Source: Mangifera indica | Taxonomy: Eukaryota; Streptophyta; Magnoliopsida; Sapindales; Anacardiaceae | Direction: 5' to 3' | Assembly (NCBI RefSeq): GCF_011075055.1 | Contig: NC_058146.1 | Location: 12,697,820-12,761,819 of the forward strand | Length of the DNA stretch: 64,000 nucleotides | Shown: piece by piece, positions 60,430 to 64,000 of the stretch | Position numbering within the stretch: the stretch's first letter is position 1 | How the letters are laid out: each line of letters opens with the position of its first letter | Program-made: the position numbers and the translations under genes | The notes under the pieces: generated by a model | What the model was told of the DNA's origin: nothing | The model's input: only the letters and a program-made list of their open reading frames with translations | The model's database searches: none

Positions 60430-61009
60430 AAAGATAGATTCAAGTTAAGTGGAACCTGAATAAATATTCAATTTGAATTTAGTTTGAATCTAGATTATTT
60501 AGCTCGAATAGGTGAATATTAACATTAACAAAATGAATAATAATATTAGAGAAGTAAATAATAATGTCAAAAAGATATATAAAAATATCAAAGAGATAAA
60601 TCTTCTATGAATCTTTGAACATGAGCCAAATTAGAAATCTAGTTTCAGTTCAACTAGACTCACTTTAATATTGTCAACTTAATTAGCGTTTTCAACTAAT
60701 TCTTAACATGATCATATTGGACTTGCATTTCTGTAAGCGCTGGCAATCCCTTTTGTACGCGCACTGATCTTCTAATGTTGTTCTTTATTTGTTCTTGCAG
60801 TGATAAGTAGACAAATAACATCTCAGGACTGTCGTGGCATTATTGAACATAGTTGTTGTTTGGGCCTTTTGGGGTCGGCATCACAAATTAAGCTACTTTG
60901 ATGTCAAGTTACATGATCATATATAATTACAAATTTCACATGTAAACCTACAGGTCTTGTTTCCTTATGTTGTTATAGGTAACGTTACTGTTTCAAATAA
61001 ATTATTACA
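60430..61009. other. Short spacer
   Basis: AT-rich; includes a GAATTTAG/TTGAATCT-rich part (60440-60670) like the other MITE-like repeats. No gene. Confidence 0.4.
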
Positions 61010-61710
61010 GGCCAAAAAACTTATTCCCACCTAAGGTTTAGGCAATTGTCAAACTCTTAACTATTAAGTTTTAAAAATTTAAATATATATCAATAAGTTA
61101 TTAAAATTAACAAAATTCATTAGTATTAAGGGTAAAATCATAATTTAATTAATAATATTAAAAAAAATAAAATTTTATCTCATTTCTCCAACTTAGTTTT
61201 AAAAATTAATAATTTCATCTAGTCTAAGTTTTGAAAACTTAACCATTTCCACCTAGAGTTTCATTTCTTTCTTTCCTTCTTCAATGACCAAAATTCGTCC
61301 AACAACCTATCTTCTCCGTTGGTGCTCTTTCTCTCCAACCACGAAGTCAATGTTTTCTTCTCTGAATCCAGTCAAATCATGAGATAAAGGAGAAGACGGC
61401 ACACCTCCCTCCATCTGTTAAAACTCTCTACCCATGTGCCCATTCATGTGTTCTCTTTGTAAGCCATCATTGGATCCTCTCCATTTCCACCTCCAAAAAC
61501 CTTTCTTTGCCTATAAAATCAATTGCTTTTCCATGCTTACGTTGTTAAAGAAGAGAGACTTAGAGTTTTAAAAGAATGGTCTTTACAAGAGCTGGATGAT
61601 GACAACCCTACATTAGTTTAGCTTCCTCCTATCAGTAATGAGACTCAGTTAGATCAAGTCATTGTTGAGGCTCAACAACTTAAAGAATTTGTCATTATTG
61701 TCTGGTGATT
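61010..61710. mobile_element. Left end of a long-TIR element related to copy C, carrying captured gene sequence
   Basis: Starts GGCCAAAAAACTTATTCCCA followed by CCTAAGGTTTAGG.., matching the end of copy C. The following 200 bp match the arm style (..TTAAGTTTTAAAA.., AACTTAGTTTTAAAAATT..). No matching right end was found; it may be lost where the Copia LTR at about 61870-62382 lies. The region 61270-61560 is more GC-rich, and the exon-like fragment at 61562 follows. Confidence 0.55.
61562..61705 (+). pseudogene. Exon fragment of a WCRKC-type chloroplast thioredoxin-like gene
   Basis: The 48-codon frame reads RVLKEWSLQELDDDNPTLV, a stop (TAG at 61619), LPPISNETQLDQVIVEAQ, then QLKEFVIIVW. This matches, to my recollection, the segment just before the WCRKC active site in plant WCRKC thioredoxins (..DNPTLVEL..AQQL..VIVWMASWCRKC). 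The fragment ends exactly at ..VIVW followed by GTGATT, as an exon end with a splice donor would. No active-site exon follows, so it is non-functional. Its location inside a TIR element suggests capture. The family assignment rests on a short stretch and needs a database search. Confidence 0.55.
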
Positions 61711-61869
61711 TATTAGGATTTTTGGTTCATTTTTGTTACATATGAAGCTTCTTTTTATTTTTCACTAAGTTTTTTTCTTTGTTTTGTTGAATATAATGAG
61801 AATTTGAATTCACTAGGTTTATTTTGTTGAGGGTATTGAAATTTTGTTGAGTTTAGTTGTTGCACATAG

Positions 61870-62382
61870 AGTTTATGTGGAATCAAGAAAAGGGTGTAAA
61901 ATTTAATATGCATGAACAATTATAAAATCATGTAATCCCAATCCATAGGATTTACGCGTGGGTTACAAAGTATTGAATTAAATTTAGGTTTTAGGAATAC
62001 TTGGATCGTCATACAATTTGAATCTAGAAAGCTAATGAGATTACCTGTCAAGATCACCTCTCGACATGACTTAGTCTTCTACTCTAGAAACCTCCCTAAA
62101 TTATAACATTTTTATTACATTAGAATTTGAAGCAGAGACCTAGTCAATATATATAGCAAATTAATTGACTATCCCCCACCCCTACCCCCTCTAATTTAGG
62201 TCTAATAAACATCAAGACCCACACTTTTATTATACACCTAGATTATAATATTTAAGTGTATTGAATTTATCTTTATTGATCACTCAAATCTATCTGTAAA
62301 CTAGCATTAAACTATTCAATTATCTGATTTTATTAAACTAAAATGACAATTAATGTTAGCCTATATTAAGAAATTTCTAACA
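61870..62382 (-). mobile_element. Copia 3' LTR, minus strand (lower end uncertain)
   Basis: On the minus strand it starts TGTTAGAAATTTCTTAATAT at 62382, directly after the purine tract AAATGGGAGAA (62393-62383). The other end is undefined. It belongs with the Copia RT/RNase H remnant at its right. Confidence 0.6.
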
Positions 62383-62920
62383 TTCTCCCATTTGAGCAAC
62401 ATTACTTATTTTTTTTTTATTTTAAGAAAATGAAAAACAATTTTAAGCTCTTGAGTAATCAACATTTTAACTTTAAGTGGCCATTATTTTAGAAAACAAA
62501 ATAGTCCAAAGATAAATTACACTTTAATAAACAATCTAATTAATACGATCACCAATAACAAACCAATACATTACTTATGTTCTCTATCAACATTAGATCG
62601 TCCTTAACCACGATTACTAATAATCAAATCTGAGAGTGTGGTAGAAATAACACCTAACAAAGTGATCACAAACATATGTTATATCTCTCTCAGTCCTTTT
62701 TATGATTTCTCTTTAACATTTTTATGTTTTAAAAGAAATAAGAGAAATCTCTTTGCTTCCAATGAAACCTGTATGTTTCAACTTTACTCTAGACTTATGA
62801 AACATATATATACAACTATCATACTCAAGAGAAACCTTATCTTGAGACAGATGTTGTACCTTAACCGCATATTTGCACATATATCAATATACAAATGAAT
62901 GAACTAATATGATCATGATC

Positions 62921-62988
62921 AATAATAAATAACAACAAACAATAACAACAAACAATAACAACAATAATAACAACAATAATAATAAAAA
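62921..62988. repeat. (AAC/AAT)n low-complexity tract
   Basis: A run of AACAA/AATAA trinucleotide repeats within the decayed Copia element. Confidence 0.9.
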
Positions 62989-63049
62989 ACTCCCACTAAC
63001 CCTAAATATCAAAAGACCTTAAACACTCTCATGTTTTCAACGTGACTTT

Positions 63050-64000
63050 ATGGGTTAAAAGTCTTATTCCTTTGGTTAAGGGCTTAAACTTACATCAATT
63101 TTGTATTTTTGTAATTTATCCTAATATCTCCTTTTTGTTATAAAGTTCTTGATTGTAAAATATTTTAATTTTGTATGTTTCAATTTACTTGTGGTCTTTT
63201 ATCTAATTGCACTACTATTATAGTAATTAAAGTTGACACCAAGTAGTCCAAAGTTGTAATCCTTCAATCACATAACTTAAGAATCTGCCCCCATAGCAAG
63301 ATTTGAGTCCAATCTCCATGGTTGAGGCTGTTACTCATGACTACTTAATACTTTTCTAAATATGGCCCATTCAACAAGTATAACAATATGTCTGAAAAAA
63401 TATCTTGAATCATCTTTCCAACCACCAAAAACTGAATTTTTTTTTTTTTTTTGCAAGTATCTCATTACCTCATAAACCACGACCTAATAGTCAAAACTTT
63501 GATTTGAGAGGTAAGGATTAAAAACTTTAAAGACAAAAGTTATATCAGGTTTATGCATACTTATGCATTCATCAAACTTCAAATAACACCATCATAAAGG
63601 ATATTTCACATGAATTCCCCTTCAACCTCATAATTTACACAAAGCTTGATATCGAGCTTATCTCTTTTCATAATAGACATATCGCTTGCCCTACAATCTT
63701 ACATGTTGAGTCTTTTAAACACATGCTTCAAGTATGCATTTGAGATAAGCCACTCAATCCATGAGTCCTTTCACAATGAATCTCAATACCAAGATCAAAT
63801 GATATATCATCAAGATCTTTCGCATCATAAGTCTTGGGTAAAATTGACTTGATCTCATGGAACAAATTAATTTCACCACTATCAGCATATTGAACCATCT
63901 AATGAAGATAAATTTGCTCCCACTGATCATCATGTACCTATTTGGTCCAATTTGTTTCGTACGAAGTCATGAACAAATGCACTTTGTTAAATTAGAGACA
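63050..64000 (-). pseudogene. Copia RT/RNase H remnant, cut by window edge
   Basis: The minus strand gives FHEIKSILPKTYDAKDLDDI, SFDLGIEIHCERTHGLSGLS and KRDKLDIKLCV, matching the Copia RT segment after the catalytic YVDD (..L..F.MKDLG.....LGI.I.R....LSQ..Y). Towards lower coordinates an RNase H-like end is readable, with NYYNSSAIR and KLKHTKLKYFTIKNF (from ..DN..A......SKHIDIKY..), at about 63140-63230. Stops and frameshifts are frequent. The purine tract and LTR follow at 62393. The RT start is beyond the right edge. Confidence 0.75.

Noticed and set aside
1..64000. tRNA or other structural RNA genes
   Set aside because: No stretch with both A- and B-box-like sequence and cloverleaf pairing was noticed by eye; a dedicated scan would be needed to exclude them.

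Overview
The window is nuclear DNA of a flowering plant, most likely a eudicot. The evidence is AT-rich sequence, GT-AG spliced genes, a plant-type BRCA1 (RING + extended PHD + BRCT pair), a plant BAG-domain co-chaperone with an N-terminal ubiquitin-like domain, and many Copia, Gypsy, Mutator-like (MULE) and PIF/Harbinger-like elements. I could not identify the species. No bacterial features, CRISPR arrays, rRNA or convincing tRNA genes were seen.

Layout. From 1 to about 31 kb the window is nested, decayed LTR retrotransposons. They are: the 3' end of a fairly intact Copia element (2-739) with its LTR; a minus-strand SIRE-like Copia element (2.5-7.8 kb) with LTR, primer-binding site, gag, integrase and part of RT; a Copia LTR with primer-binding site and gag/integrase remnants (9.7-13.9 kb); minus-strand relatives of that LTR and their gag-pol (14.7-20.4 kb); scattered fragments of a second LTR family; the 3' end of a SIRE-like element with an env-position ORF and LTR (23.4-26.3 kb); and Gypsy integrase with a downstream reading frame (26.3-28.6 kb). 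From 31 to 36.6 kb there are MITE-like repeats and unassigned AT-rich DNA. From 36.6 to 41.9 kb there is a decayed MULE with transposase N-terminal remnants between two tandem arrays. A younger long-TIR element with a perfect 10-bp target duplication is nested in it.

The gene island is 43.7-58 kb. It holds an unrecognised two-exon coiled-coil protein gene (+, 287 codons); BRCA1 (-, 14 exons, 1009 codons, all splice phases consistent), which converges on it tail to tail; and a BAG1-4-type co-chaperone gene (-, 4 exons, 258 codons) whose 2-kb second intron contains an 887-bp long-TIR element. A candidate E2F site lies upstream of BRCA1, and five ACGT-core elements cluster upstream of the BAG gene.

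From 58 to 64 kb the window returns to transposons: a Tourist-like MITE, a long-TIR element end next to what looks like a captured thioredoxin (WCRKC-type) exon, and a minus-strand Copia RT/RNase H remnant that runs off the right edge.

Functionally, BRCA1 points to DNA repair and recombination in the nucleus, and the BAG protein to Hsp70 regulation. Their adjacency looks like ordinary plant gene order, not a functional cluster. I found no convincing evidence of a new multi-gene system. The most unusual structures are the long-TIR family, the apparent exon capture, and the roughly 57-bp/171-bp higher-order tandem array inside the MULE.
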